DNA of 64,000 nt, taken from Paenisporosarcina sp. FSL H8-0542 (GTDB taxonomy: Bacteria; Bacillota; Bacilli; Bacillales_A; Planococcaceae). Position numbers and translations under genes: made by a program. Where the stretch lies: NCBI RefSeq assembly GCF_038632915.1, contig NZ_CP152050.1, positions 3,255,001-3,319,000 of the forward strand. Direction: 5' to 3'. The notes beneath the pieces are model-generated. The model saw only the letters and a program-made list of their open reading frames with translations, had not been told where the DNA came from and made no database searches. Positions within the stretch are counted from its first letter, which is position 1; every line of letters begins with the position of its first letter. Shown one piece after another: positions 16,755 through 25,599 of this stretch.

Positions 16755-16784
16755 AAAAAAAGAGCTAGGGATTCACCCCAGCTC
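16755..16784 (-). terminator. intrinsic terminator of the iron-transport operon
   Basis: GAGCTAGGG (16762-16770) pairs with CCCCAGCTC (16776-16784, one bulge); on the minus strand it is followed by six T. Confidence 0.8.
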
Positions 16785-16830
16785 GACTTGTTCATTATGA
16801 ATTTAAGGTTACTCTTAATTCACTTGGAAA

Positions 16831-17838
16831 TCACTTTTTAGTTAGTAGGTAAATAAAATATGGTGCACCGATCAGTGCCACCATGACGCCTGCCGGAAGT
16901 CCATTCGGTTCAACAATATTGCGGCCGATTGTATCCGCAATGAGCAGGAGCCAGCCACCAATGAGTACGCATAGCGGTAGAAACAGCTGGTGTCTGGGAC
17001 CAATAAGCGTACGTGCAATATGTGGTGCCATCAACCCGATGAACGAAATCCCTCCTGTTACAGAAACAGCTGATGCTGCAAGTGCCACAGCTGCAAGTGT
17101 TAGGACAATACGCTCTTTCTGAACGGACAGACCTACGCCAATTGCTACTGGTTCACCCAGCCCAAGGATGTTCAACCGGTTCGCTTTAATGATAGCAAAC
17201 GGGATTAGTACGACCAACCATGGCAAAATTGCCAATACAAACGGCCAGTCCGTCCCCCAAATACCCCCGGCAAGCCAACGAGCAATGAAATCGACTTTAA
17301 TTCGGTCAGCAGAAGAAATCAATACAATCATGGCACCTGACAATGCCATGGACATACCGACCCCTACCAATACTAGACGCACTGGTTGCATACCAGTCGT
17401 ACGGCTGTAAGAAAACGCATAAATAATTCCAGCTGTCAGCAAAGCACCGATGAAAGCAACGAAAGGCAATACATAAATAAATGCCCCCACCTCCACTGGG
17501 AAGTACAAAAAGAAAATAGCAACGGCAACCCCTGCTCCAGAATTGATGCCGATAATACCGGGATCCGCCAATTCATTGCGGGTAATCCCCTGCAACAACG
17601 CACCTGATAAGGCTAGCGCCATTCCCGCCAAAAGCGTAATGACTATCCGAGGCAGACGGACCGAGAAAAGAACGAATTCTTCTTTAAAATCCCCTTGTCC
17701 AAGAATTGTCGGAATGATTCGGTCGTAGGAAACGGACGAATAGCCGAGACCAAGACTGATGACCGCAGTGGTCACAATCAATATTGAAAAGACAATCAGC
17801 AATAACCGTTGTTTTCGAATAATGGATTTTTCGATCAT
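16831..17838 (-). CDS. FecCD-family iron-siderophore ABC permease (second subunit)
   Basis: Membrane permease of 335 residues with about ten helices. Family motifs are clear: VRLPRIVITLLAGMALALSGALLQG, ITRNELADPGIIGINSGAG, and the C-terminal GGISFIGLMAPHIARTLIGPRH followed by LPAGVMVALIGAPYFIYLL. The order of subunits and the sequences resemble the YfiZ/YfhA permeases of the B. subtilis schizokinen/arthrobactin system. The ATG overlaps the upstream permease stop by four bases. Last gene of the operon; a terminator follows. Confidence 0.92.
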   Translation of the reverse strand: MIEKSIIRKQRLLLIVFSILIVTTAVISLGLGYSSVSYDRIIPTILGQGDFKEEFVLFSVRLPRIVITLLAGMALALSGALLQGITRNELADPGIIGINSGAGVAVAIFFLYFPVEVGAFIYVLPFVAFIGALLTAGIIYAFSYSRTTGMQPVRLVLVGVGMSMALSGAMIVLISSADRIKVDFIARWLAGGIWGTDWPFVLAILPWLVVLIPFAIIKANRLNILGLGEPVAIGVGLSVQKERIVLTLAAVALAASAVSVTGGISFIGLMAPHIARTLIGPRHQLFLPLCVLIGGWLLLIADTIGRNIVEPNGLPAGVMVALIGAPYFIYLLTKK

Positions 17839-18845
17839 GAGAAACTTTGCCCTCCTTTACGTACAATGTACAAGAAGAATGGCAAGCCCATAATGGCAAC
17901 AACAGCCGCCACGGGAGTTTCATACGGAGCGTTAATTGTACGAGCGACGGTATCCGCGAGCAACATGAAAGCCGCTCCAAGTATGGCTGACATCGGAAGC
18001 ACAAAGCGATAATCCGTACCGACTATTGCCCGCACAATATGAGGCACCATCAGCCCGAAGAATGCCAAATTGCCGACAAGTGCCACAGACGCGCCTGTTA
18101 AAATGATGACGAGTACAAACAAAATCGACTTGATCAATCGGACACGTTGCCCGAGCCCAAGTGCCATTTCTTCACTCAATGAAAGAATGGTTAATTGGCG
18201 TGAACACATCAAAGAAATGATAATCCCGACCAAAACAATTGGCGCAATTAACAACACTTGATTCCAAGTCGTCCCGACCATGCCACCTGCAGTCCACATG
18301 GAAACCTGTTGCGATATTTTAAAATATAAACCGACACCTTCAGCAATAGCATAGAGAAAAGCTGAAATGGTTGCTCCTGCAAGCACGATCCGTAAAGTTG
18401 TAAAGCCTTCTGGATGAAACGAGCTGAACCCGAATACGAGAATCGCTCCGACTGCCGCTCCCGCGAAACATGCGAGCATTACACCAAAATAATTAACAGT
18501 TGGCCAAAATGCCAATGTTATAGCAAGCGCTGCATTGGCACCGGCAGTCAATCCGAGTAAGCCTGGATCGGCAAGTGGGTTACGAGTCATCCCCTGAATA
18601 ATAGCACCTGAAACGGCAAGAGCCGCGCCTATTAGGGCAGCGGCTACTTCTCGCGGAAAACGTATCTCCCGCAACATTATGGCTTGGTCATTCGGAGCAC
18701 TTGAAAGTAAGGCAGATAAAACATCTTTCACGCTTGTATCTGCCGCCCCGAAAACTAATGCCATGCCGAAAAGTACGATCATCAGAATCAAACTCATCCC
18801 CAGTTTAATAGAATAAGGAATGCGTTGAAGCCGAAAATTGAACAT
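17835..18845 (-). CDS. FecCD-family iron-siderophore ABC permease (first subunit)
   Basis: Membrane permease of 336 residues, about ten helices, forming a heterodimer with the next gene product. Motifs: IRFPREVAAALIGAALAVSGAI, MTRNPLADPGLLGLTAGAN, and LAFFGLMVPHIVRAIVGTDYR with PYETPVAAVVAIMGLPFFLY. It starts three bases after the binding-protein stop codon and overlaps the following permease by four bases, so the two are probably translationally coupled. Confidence 0.92.
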   Translation of the reverse strand: MFNFRLQRIPYSIKLGMSLILMIVLFGMALVFGAADTSVKDVLSALLSSAPNDQAIMLREIRFPREVAAALIGAALAVSGAIIQGMTRNPLADPGLLGLTAGANAALAITLAFWPTVNYFGVMLACFAGAAVGAILVFGFSSFHPEGFTTLRIVLAGATISAFLYAIAEGVGLYFKISQQVSMWTAGGMVGTTWNQVLLIAPIVLVGIIISLMCSRQLTILSLSEEMALGLGQRVRLIKSILFVLVIILTGASVALVGNLAFFGLMVPHIVRAIVGTDYRFVLPMSAILGAAFMLLADTVARTINAPYETPVAAVVAIMGLPFFLYIVRKGGQSFS

Positions 18846-18848
18846 GAT

Positions 18849-19778
18849 TTAGTTCCCCAAGAACGATTCTTTGAAGAATTCCAATTGATAATCCAGTGTC
18901 AAAGGATCGTTGAAGTAAAACTCCATTGCATCCACAGTATACATCTGGTTGTTTTTTACTGCCGGGATATTCTTGAATGTTTCTGTACCTTCAAATGAGT
19001 TGTCTGCATCTTTATTTTTGCTGAAGATTAAATAGTCTCCAACATACTCAGGTAAAACTTCAGCAGATAATGCATAGTAACCATCTTTCAATGCCATTTC
19101 TTTTACTTTCTCAGGCATTCCCAGACCCATTTCCTGATAAAGGATTTCTGTACCGCGGCCCCAGTTGTCGCCGAATACATACAATTCTTTGTCAAAGCTT
19201 TCAATTACAGTGACAGTCGCATCTTCACCAATTTTCGCTTTGATTTCATCGCCTGCTTCTTGCGTACGTTTTTTGAAATCGTCTACCCAAGCTTGTGCTT
19301 CTTCTTCTTTATTAAGTAGTTTCCCTATTTCTACGTGCTGCGTTAAATAGTCAACCGCTCCATACGTAAAGGTAACAGTTGGTGCAATTTCATTCAGTTT
19401 GTCCACATTTTTGATATTAGAAAGACCGATAATTAAATCCGGTTCCATTTCAATGATTTTCTCCAGGTTTTCATCCGTTACTTCCTCAACGCCTTCAAGT
19501 TTTTCTTCAAAGCGTGGATTCATTTTCGACCAAGAGTCAACACCAACTAAAGGAACATCTAATGCCATGACATTACCTGCAAATGATGATAAAACTACGA
19601 CACGTTGTGGGTCAGCAGGCACTTCAACAGGTCCGTTTTCGGATTCATACGTGATTGTTGATGGCTCTGAAGAGTCACCTTCTTTGGAAGATGATTTTCC
19701 TTCTTCTTTATTGCCGCCGCATGCAGCTAATACAAACATCACAAGTAGCGCTATGAATAGGTATGAGTATTTTTTCAT
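18849..19778 (-). CDS. siderophore-binding lipoprotein of the ABC transporter
   Basis: Extracytoplasmic substrate-binding protein, 309 residues, anchored by a lipobox (FVLAACGGNKEE, Cys about residue 20) followed by a Ser/Glu/Lys-rich linker. The remainder is a FepB/FhuD-type two-lobe fold: GPVEVPADPQRVVVLSSFAG, EKIIEMEPDLIIGLSN and the long central helix. Closest in style to YfiY. It would deliver ferric hydroxamate or carboxylate siderophores to the permeases; the exact siderophore cannot be told from sequence alone. Confidence 0.92.
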   Translation of the reverse strand: MKKYSYLFIALLVMFVLAACGGNKEEGKSSSKEGDSSEPSTITYESENGPVEVPADPQRVVVLSSFAGNVMALDVPLVGVDSWSKMNPRFEEKLEGVEEVTDENLEKIIEMEPDLIIGLSNIKNVDKLNEIAPTVTFTYGAVDYLTQHVEIGKLLNKEEEAQAWVDDFKKRTQEAGDEIKAKIGEDATVTVIESFDKELYVFGDNWGRGTEILYQEMGLGMPEKVKEMALKDGYYALSAEVLPEYVGDYLIFSKNKDADNSFEGTETFKNIPAVKNNQMYTVDAMEFYFNDPLTLDYQLEFFKESFLGN

Positions 19779-19784
19779 TTTATG

Positions 19785-20576
19785 TCATTCTCCTCTTACT
19801 AAATTATAGGTAATACAAATCGGTTTTCCTGTACGTGGATCTTCGCCAATTTCAGCATCGATTTGAAACAGTTCGCGTAATACAGGTTTCGTGATAATTT
19901 CTTCACTGGGGCCAGACTTCACGATTTTCCCAAACTTCATCCCGATAATGTAATCCGCAAAACGGGCAGCATGATTCAAATCATGCAACACCATCACAAT
20001 GGTGCGTTTTTCCGTAACGTTCAACTGCTGCAACAATTCAAGAATCTCCAGTTGATGCGCCATATCCAGATAGGTTGTTGGTTCATCCAAAAAAATCATA
20101 TCGGTTTCCTGAGCAAGGGCCAGGGCAATCCACACACGTTGACGCTGTCCACCCGAGAGTGAATCAACGGGATGTGACTTGAAGAATTTAGTTCCTGTAA
20201 CTTCAAGTGCCCAGTCAATCATCTCCAAATCCTTTTTGGTCAAGCGGCCGAATCGATTCTGATGCGGAAATCGTCCATATGAAACCAATTCTCCAACAGT
20301 CAGTGCACCTGCACTTTCTGGAGTCTGAGGCAGTACTGCAATTTTCTGTGCAAGCCTTTTTGTGGGTTCTTTGACAATGCTTTCGCCGTCAAGAACAACG
20401 GAGCCTTTTTGATGAGGAATGATACGAGTCATTGCTTTTAATAAGGTGGATTTCCCACAGCCATTCGGACCGATAATGACAGTGATTTTTTCATCTGGTA
20501 TGGAAACAGATAAGTTCTCAACAATTGTTCGATCACCATATCGGATTTGCAGTTCTTTTGCTTTTAGCCGAACCAT
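19785..20576 (-). CDS. iron-siderophore ABC transporter ATP-binding protein
   Basis: Cytoplasmic ATPase of about 263 residues, YusV/FecE type. Walker A GPNGCGKSTLLKAM, Q-loop VLPQTPESA, signature LSGGQRQRVWIALAL, Walker B MIFLDEPTTYLD and the switch His in VLHDLNHA. Start: AAAGGAGG is well spaced for the ATG at 20576; a TTG six bases earlier is too close. First gene of the four-gene operon. In B. subtilis the matching ATPase is encoded apart from its permeases, whereas here it is inside the operon. A Fur box lies 38 bases upstream. Confidence 0.93.
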   Translation of the reverse strand: MVRLKAKELQIRYGDRTIVENLSVSIPDEKITVIIGPNGCGKSTLLKAMTRIIPHQKGSVVLDGESIVKEPTKRLAQKIAVLPQTPESAGALTVGELVSYGRFPHQNRFGRLTKKDLEMIDWALEVTGTKFFKSHPVDSLSGGQRQRVWIALALAQETDMIFLDEPTTYLDMAHQLEILELLQQLNVTEKRTIVMVLHDLNHAARFADYIIGMKFGKIVKSGPSEEIITKPVLRELFQIDAEIGEDPRTGKPICITYNLVRGE

Positions 20577-20613
20577 TTTCAACCTCCTTTCACCAAATTA
20601 TTTATATTTACTG

Positions 20614-20632
20614 ATAACGATTATCAATATCA
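20614..20632. promoter_or_regulatory. Fur box shared by divergent iron genes
   Basis: GATAACGATTATCAATATC differs from the 19-bp Fur consensus GATAATGATTATCATTATC at two positions. It lies between the siderophore ABC operon (minus) and the NADP reductase gene (plus), so iron starvation probably derepresses both. Confidence 0.88.
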
Positions 20633-20737
20633 TTTACAAACTAACTATAATAGGGTAAGCTAAGCCTGTCAATAGCACTATACTATATATAAAATTCGAA
20701 ATCACACGATTTTACCTGTTGAGGAAGGATTGAAAAA

Positions 20738-21802
20738 ATGAAGCATTTAGAAGAGTATGATGTAACCATCATTGGTGGAGGACCTGCAGGTTTATATGCC
20801 AGTTTTTACAGTGGACTTCGCGGACTAAAAACGAAAATTATTGAATTCCAACCTCAACTTGGCGGCAAAATTCATGTGTATCCTGAAAAGATGATTTGGG
20901 ATGTCGGAGGACACCCTCCACTGCCAGGAGCCATGCTTATCGATAAACTGGTTGAGCAAGGATTGACGTTTCAGCCAACCGTCGTGCTGAACACAAAAAT
21001 CGGGGCCATCCATCAGAGGGCAGATCAATTATTCGAACTGATTACCGATAAGAATGAACAGCATTTATCCAAAACAATCATCGTCGCAACTGGAAGCGGT
21101 ATCCTTACTCCACAAAAGCTTCAAATTGAAGGTGCTGACCGATTTGAAGTAAGTAACTTGAATTATACCATTAAGTCCTTGATGCACTTTAAAGATAAAA
21201 AGGTAATCATTTCAGGTGGAGGGAATTCAGCCATTGACTGGGCCAATGAACTCGCAGCGATTGCCAAACAAGTCATCGTGGTCTGCAGAAAAGACGATTT
21301 CACGGGACATGAAGCACAGGTCACCAAGCTTTTGGAAAGTAATGCAATTTGCATATTCCAAACGTCCATATCTAAATTGATTGCTTCTACGGATAATTCT
21401 CGCATTGAAACGGTCGAATTAACAGATGCCATGACTGGTGAAAAACAATACTTGTCAGTGGATGAAATCGTTATTAACCATGGATTCGAACAAGATATCG
21501 CGTTGCTAGAAAATAGTTCTGTAAAAATGGAACTGGCAGATGGCTACTTTATCGCAGGAAGCGTGAACAGTGAATCCTCAATTCCAGGTATTTTTGCAGC
21601 TGGCGATATTTTGAAGCATGAAGGAAAACTTAACCTGATTGCAGGAACTTTCCACGATGCTGCGAATGCAGTAAATAAAGCAAAGAAATATATTGAACCT
21701 GAAGCGGATCAAATAGCCATGGTCTCTTCACACAATGATGTCTTTAAAGCACGCAATAAGGAACTTGTGAAAGAACTGCTTAAAGAAAGTGTTCATTCAT
21801 AA
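20738..21802 (+). CDS. ferredoxin/flavodoxin-NADP reductase, type 2 (YcgT/YumC-like)
   Basis: Thioredoxin-reductase-like flavoprotein of 354 residues that passes electrons between NADPH and ferredoxin or flavodoxin. FAD-binding GGGPAGLYASFYSGLRG (about 14-30), NADPH-binding GGGNSAIDWANELA, and the C-terminal IPGIFAAGDILKH...GTFHDAANAVNKA are present; the CxxC of true thioredoxin reductases is absent. The promoter region contains a Fur box, and the neighbour is a siderophore importer, so a role in reductive iron release or iron-limited electron flow is likely; B. subtilis YcgT is also iron-regulated. Confidence 0.9.
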   Translation: MKHLEEYDVTIIGGGPAGLYASFYSGLRGLKTKIIEFQPQLGGKIHVYPEKMIWDVGGHPPLPGAMLIDKLVEQGLTFQPTVVLNTKIGAIHQRADQLFELITDKNEQHLSKTIIVATGSGILTPQKLQIEGADRFEVSNLNYTIKSLMHFKDKKVIISGGGNSAIDWANELAAIAKQVIVVCRKDDFTGHEAQVTKLLESNAICIFQTSISKLIASTDNSRIETVELTDAMTGEKQYLSVDEIVINHGFEQDIALLENSSVKMELADGYFIAGSVNSESSIPGIFAAGDILKHEGKLNLIAGTFHDAANAVNKAKKYIEPEADQIAMVSSHNDVFKARNKELVKELLKESVHS

Positions 21803-21811
21803 GTAGATGCT

Positions 21812-21852
21812 GAAAAAGGGGACTGAATAATATTTATTCAGTCCCCTTTTTC
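21812..21852. terminator. bidirectional intrinsic terminator between convergent genes
   Basis: A 19-bp perfect stem (GAAAAAGGGGACTGAATAA, 21812-21830, with its complement at 21834-21852) and a three-base loop between the reductase and PBP genes. Confidence 0.92.
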
Positions 21853-21861
21853 CATGCTTTT

Positions 21862-23889
21862 CTATTGATTTTCTCCCGTAGGTGCAAAGACTCTCGATAC
21901 AAGCTCAGCTACATAAGCACTGCCTCCGTTATCTTCCACCCCTTCAATCATCATCGCCAAAATGAAATCTGGATTCTCTGAGTTGTAAGTAACAAAAAAC
22001 CCATTTTCCCTACCATTATCTTCCGAAGCCGCTTTGAGTTCTGCCGTTCCCGTTTTTCCTGCAAGCGGAACCGACGGCAAATTGGCAGCTTGTGCAAAGC
22101 CATCCACCACAACGTTTCGTAGACTGGTTCTAATAATTGACGCATTTTTTGCACTCACAAGTCCTTCCTTCCAAACTTGAGCGTCTTCTTCCTCCAAAAA
22201 CAAGGTAGGTTTATACATAAGACCTTCTGTCAGAAAGACTTCATACATCGATGCAAGATGAAGGATATTGGTCAACATTTGGCCTTGGCCGAATGACGTA
22301 TCCGCAAGCTGACCTTGTGACCCAATTGTCCCCTCATTTGAAATTTGGGAAGGCTTCATCCCATAAGTGAACGGAATTTCTTCATCGAAACCGAAACGCT
22401 TCAGTCCTTCCACAAATGTCTTACTCCCCATATCAAGTGCTTGCTGCGCAAAGTAAATATTGTCCGAATAGACGAGAGCTTTATTCAAATCAATCGGATT
22501 GGGTGCTTCAGCGTGGACACGCGTGACCTTGTAATCGCCCCAAGATGCATCTTTTTGCCATGTCTTTCCGTTAATCGTCAGCCCTTCAGTTGGATTAAGT
22601 GTACCCGCCTCCAACCCGATTGCTGCCGTGATCGGTTTTAATGTCGATCCCGGAGCGTAAGCGGCTGTAAAACGATTGAACAACGGTTTCAGCGGGTTCG
22701 TCTCAAGTGCTTTGTAGCGCTCGCCACTGATTCCCAGCATAAACTCAGTCGGATTGAACCCTGGGGAACTGACAAGAGTTAGTGTCTCACCAGTTTTGGG
22801 ATTTACGGCCGCACTCGTACCCGCTTCGCCACGCATGGCTTGATACGTTTGTTTTTGTAACTGGGCATCAATCGTCAATGAAACCGTTTCCCCGTCTACT
22901 GCCGGCCTTTCTGCAACTGTTACCGCTTCGGCACCTTCTTCTGCTTTATCGATGTAGATAAGAATCCCGTTTTCTCCCCGCAGTCGATCTTCGAGTAATC
23001 GTTCCAAGCCTTGTCTGCCAATGAGGTCGCTTTCTGTATACCCTTCATCTTTACGCTTTTCCAACTGTTCCGCTGTAATCACACCAATAAAGCCAGATAA
23101 ATGGGAAAGTGCTTCTCCATACGGATATTCACGCATCGGTGTTTCCTTCCGTGTGACGCCTGGAATTTCAGCAAGCTTTTCCAGTAATGGAATGTCATTG
23201 TTCGAAACTTTTGCAATCGGCACAAAATAATCAGGCTTGACCCAACTCTGGTTCAACTGACTGTCAATGTATTTTGCTGTAGTACCGAGGAGCTCGATTA
23301 ACTCCGCTTTTTTCTCGTCATCTGTGAACTTCCCTGGCACAATTCCGATTTCATAACCAGTTCCATTCACAGCAATCGGGAGTCCGTTGCGGTCAAGAAT
23401 TTCACCACGTGCAAAAGTCGTTGTTGAAATCCTTATCGTATCTTTTTCTCCTAGCTCAGGAAAAATGAATGATGAATCCCAATCCACAAACCAATCCTCT
23501 ATCTCATCGTGTGTTTCGTGGACCAAAGTCATTGTTTTCTCGAATTCAACCGGTCCAGCAACTGTTTCCATTTTTACTTGTATTGGAAAATTTGCCGGTT
23601 TCTCGCTGTCCCACTCAATATCTTTAGCTGGCTTCGTATACGTTACTTCCACATTTTCGATACCTAAATCTTTTTGCAGCTTTTCCTGCCTTTCCACAAA
23701 ACCTTTCTTTCCATATATGTCTTTCGTTTCTTCATTCAGATAGTTGCTATACATATCAGCGAATTCCCCATTGTTCCAATGCCCCAAATATTCCGCCAAT
23801 CGTTCCTCCGGTGTCACTTTATCCCGACAACCTGAGAGGAAGATGACGATCAAAAAAAATGCAGCGAATACTGCCCATCCCTTTTTCAT
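21862..23889 (-). CDS. pbpC: penicillin-binding transpeptidase, PBP3/MecA-like lipoprotein
   Basis: Class B PBP of 675 residues that cross-links peptidoglycan outside the membrane. Lipobox IFLSGC (Cys21); MecA N-terminal NTF2-like domain (about 25-145); dimerisation domain (about 155-320); transpeptidase with active Ser415 in APGSTLKP, SxN motif YSDN and KTG box AGKTGTAEL. Length and layout match B. subtilis PbpC (PBP3) and staphylococcal PBP2a, which tolerate many beta-lactams. GGAGGG precedes the ATG. Single gene with a shared terminator. Confidence 0.9.
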   Translation of the reverse strand: MKKGWAVFAAFFLIVIFLSGCRDKVTPEERLAEYLGHWNNGEFADMYSNYLNEETKDIYGKKGFVERQEKLQKDLGIENVEVTYTKPAKDIEWDSEKPANFPIQVKMETVAGPVEFEKTMTLVHETHDEIEDWFVDWDSSFIFPELGEKDTIRISTTTFARGEILDRNGLPIAVNGTGYEIGIVPGKFTDDEKKAELIELLGTTAKYIDSQLNQSWVKPDYFVPIAKVSNNDIPLLEKLAEIPGVTRKETPMREYPYGEALSHLSGFIGVITAEQLEKRKDEGYTESDLIGRQGLERLLEDRLRGENGILIYIDKAEEGAEAVTVAERPAVDGETVSLTIDAQLQKQTYQAMRGEAGTSAAVNPKTGETLTLVSSPGFNPTEFMLGISGERYKALETNPLKPLFNRFTAAYAPGSTLKPITAAIGLEAGTLNPTEGLTINGKTWQKDASWGDYKVTRVHAEAPNPIDLNKALVYSDNIYFAQQALDMGSKTFVEGLKRFGFDEEIPFTYGMKPSQISNEGTIGSQGQLADTSFGQGQMLTNILHLASMYEVFLTEGLMYKPTLFLEEEDAQVWKEGLVSAKNASIIRTSLRNVVVDGFAQAANLPSVPLAGKTGTAELKAASEDNGRENGFFVTYNSENPDFILAMMIEGVEDNGGSAYVAELVSRVFAPTGENQ

Positions 23890-24230
23890 TTTTTACCCTC
23901 CTTCTTGAAATACATTGAATTTTGAGCGTTTCTAACGGCCAGTGATATTTGTATATTAATGGTAACACACTATGGTTGAACTTGATAAAATCTCCCTATT
24001 TCCTAATTTCAAATAAGATTGAGGTGGGAAAAATTGATCAAATATTACTTTTTATTGCTATGAACTTTAAAAATAACAGCCAAATAGTAATTTATAGTAA
24101 AATATTGTTATAAATTACCTATTATTTTCTTCCAATTAATGCTACCTTTGAATCTATTTTACTTTTCAGAAAATTGATACTATTAATATACATCCAGATT
24201 TCGCTTACTAATAATTTGAGGAGGGGGAAC
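23890..24230. other. gene-free stretch before the intracellular protease gene
   Basis: AT-rich sequence that should hold the promoters of the divergent PBP and protease genes. No confident operator, hairpin or small ORF was found beyond the ribosome sites. Confidence 0.5.
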
Positions 24231-25193
24231 ATGGAAAAATTAGTACAATTAATACCGTACAGCGTAGTAGAGCAACTGGACATGGTGAACGAAATTCCAA
24301 AAGGGGTCGAAATCATTCAAGCCCCTGAAATGTGGAAAGAAACAAAAGGAAAAGGCATTACCGTCGCAATTTTGGATACAGGCTGTGATACGAACCATCC
24401 TGATTTAAAGGAACGTATCATAGGGGGGCGCAATTTTACGAATGATTACAAAAAAGACCCTGAGAATTTCGAGGATAATAATGGTCATGGAACCCATGTG
24501 TGCGGTACGATTGCGGCAACTCTCAATAACCAAGGTGTCGTAGGTGTTGCTCCGGAAGCAAGCCTCTTGATATTGAAGGTTCTTGGAAGAAATGGTTCTG
24601 GTCAATATGATTGGATCATCAATGCCATCCATTATGCAATTGAACAAAAAGTGGATATTATCTCGATGTCTTTAGGTGGGCCATCAGATGTGAAAGAACT
24701 TCACGAAGCTATTATCGAAGCGGTCAATCAAAAGATTTTGGTAGTGTGTGCTGCGGGTAATGCAGGCGACGGCCAAGATTCAACGGATGAACTTGGATAT
24801 CCTGCCTGTTACAACGAGGTAATTAGTGTTGGGGCTGTTAATATGGAGCGCGAGTCCTCTGAATTTACCAATTCCAATAACGAAGTTGATTTGGTCGCAC
24901 CCGGTGAAAAAGTGACGTCCACATATTTAAACGGAACGTATGCCACTTTAAGCGGCACTTCAATGGCGACCCCTCACGTAACGGGTGCCTTGGCATTAAT
25001 TAAAATAATGGCGAATTCATCGTTTAAAAGAGAGCTGACCGTTCCCGAATTGTATGCCCAACTAATCAAACGGACGGTACCGCTTGGAAACTCTCCCAAT
25101 ATTGAAGGAAATGGCTTAATTTATTTGACACTTCCAGATTATATTAAAACAGTTTTCGATCAAAAAATAGTAGAATCACTTGTTTCAATATAA
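24231..25193 (+). CDS. isp: intracellular subtilisin-like serine protease
   Basis: Protease of 320 residues without signal peptide. It starts with the short inhibitory propeptide typical of intracellular subtilisins (MEKLVQLIPYSVVEQ, with the LIPY motif). Triad: Asp49 (ILDTG), His86 (HGTHVCG), Ser244 (LSGTSMATPHV), with oxyanion Asn177. Length and features match B. subtilis IspA (319). GGAGGGGG lies directly before the ATG at 24231; a longer frame from 24174 has no site. It would degrade cytoplasmic protein in stationary phase. A hairpin follows the stop. Confidence 0.93.
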   Translation: MEKLVQLIPYSVVEQLDMVNEIPKGVEIIQAPEMWKETKGKGITVAILDTGCDTNHPDLKERIIGGRNFTNDYKKDPENFEDNNGHGTHVCGTIAATLNNQGVVGVAPEASLLILKVLGRNGSGQYDWIINAIHYAIEQKVDIISMSLGGPSDVKELHEAIIEAVNQKILVVCAAGNAGDGQDSTDELGYPACYNEVISVGAVNMERESSEFTNSNNEVDLVAPGEKVTSTYLNGTYATLSGTSMATPHVTGALALIKIMANSSFKRELTVPELYAQLIKRTVPLGNSPNIEGNGLIYLTLPDYIKTVFDQKIVESLVSI

Positions 25194-25200
25194 TAAATAG

Positions 25201-25227
25201 CAGGTGCCTTTGATTAAAAGGCATCTG
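25201..25227 (+). terminator. intrinsic terminator after isp
   Basis: CAGGTGCCTTT pairs with AAAAGGCATCTG (one mismatch), followed by a short T-rich stretch. Confidence 0.65.
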
Positions 25228-25309
25228 TATTTGCGATTGTTTCGTTGCTTACCTAGTTCTATGCATAAATATCAAATTTTTTCAATAAACTTTTTCAAGG
25301 AGTTGTGAA

Positions 25310-25339
25310 ATGGTCGCATCTATCTTCTTTATCAAATAA
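25310..25339 (+). CDS. nine-codon leader ORF upstream of yvrJ-sigO-rsoA
   Basis: AAGGAG (25297-25302), seven-base spacer, then ATG and the codons for MVASIFFIK and TAA. The codons ATC TTC TTT ATC lie inside the left arm of the hairpin at 25324-25354 that covers the yvrJ ribosome site. The strong Shine-Dalgarno and placement suggest a real leader peptide, but its size makes chance possible. Confidence 0.4.
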   Translation: MVASIFFIK

Positions 25340-25354
25340 ATACTAATAAAGAAG
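25324..25354 (+). promoter_or_regulatory. hairpin sequestering the yvrJ ribosome binding site
   Basis: CTTCTTTAT (25324-25332) and ATAAAGAAG (25346-25354) form a perfect 9-bp stem with a 13-base loop. The right arm contains the GAAG of the Shine-Dalgarno GAAGGCGGGG, seven bases before the yvrJ ATG. A ribosome on the leader ORF would cover the left arm and free the site. Confidence 0.5.
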
Positions 25355-25367
25355 GCGGGGATATTTC

Positions 25368-25526
25368 ATGAGTACAGTAGATGTTCCATTATGGACGACA
25401 GTAATAGGTAATTTTGGATTTCCGATTGCCATCACTATTTATCTTTTCTATCGATTTGAGAAGAAAATTGAAAAATTGGAAGATGTCATTTTTCAGTTGA
25501 ATGAAGACATCAAAGATTATTTATAA
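25368..25526 (+). CDS. yvrJ: YvrJ-family small membrane protein
   Basis: Protein of 52 residues: short polar start, one transmembrane helix (NFGFPIAITIYLFYRF) and a charged coiled tail (EKKIEKLEDVIFQLNEDIKDYL). The GFP(I/V)xxTxYLxxR pattern is the signature of YvrJ proteins. In B. subtilis yvrJ lies beside the genes of the split sigma factor SigO-RsoA and is under its control; here it opens the same operon, 73 bases before sigO. Its job is unknown. Confidence 0.8.
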   Translation: MSTVDVPLWTTVIGNFGFPIAITIYLFYRFEKKIEKLEDVIFQLNEDIKDYL

Positions 25527-25599
25527 CAACGAAATTGAAGTTTCTTTAAATTTTTTTAACCGCTTAACCGAACTAGCGTTCTTTGCGGGGGGTATAAAG

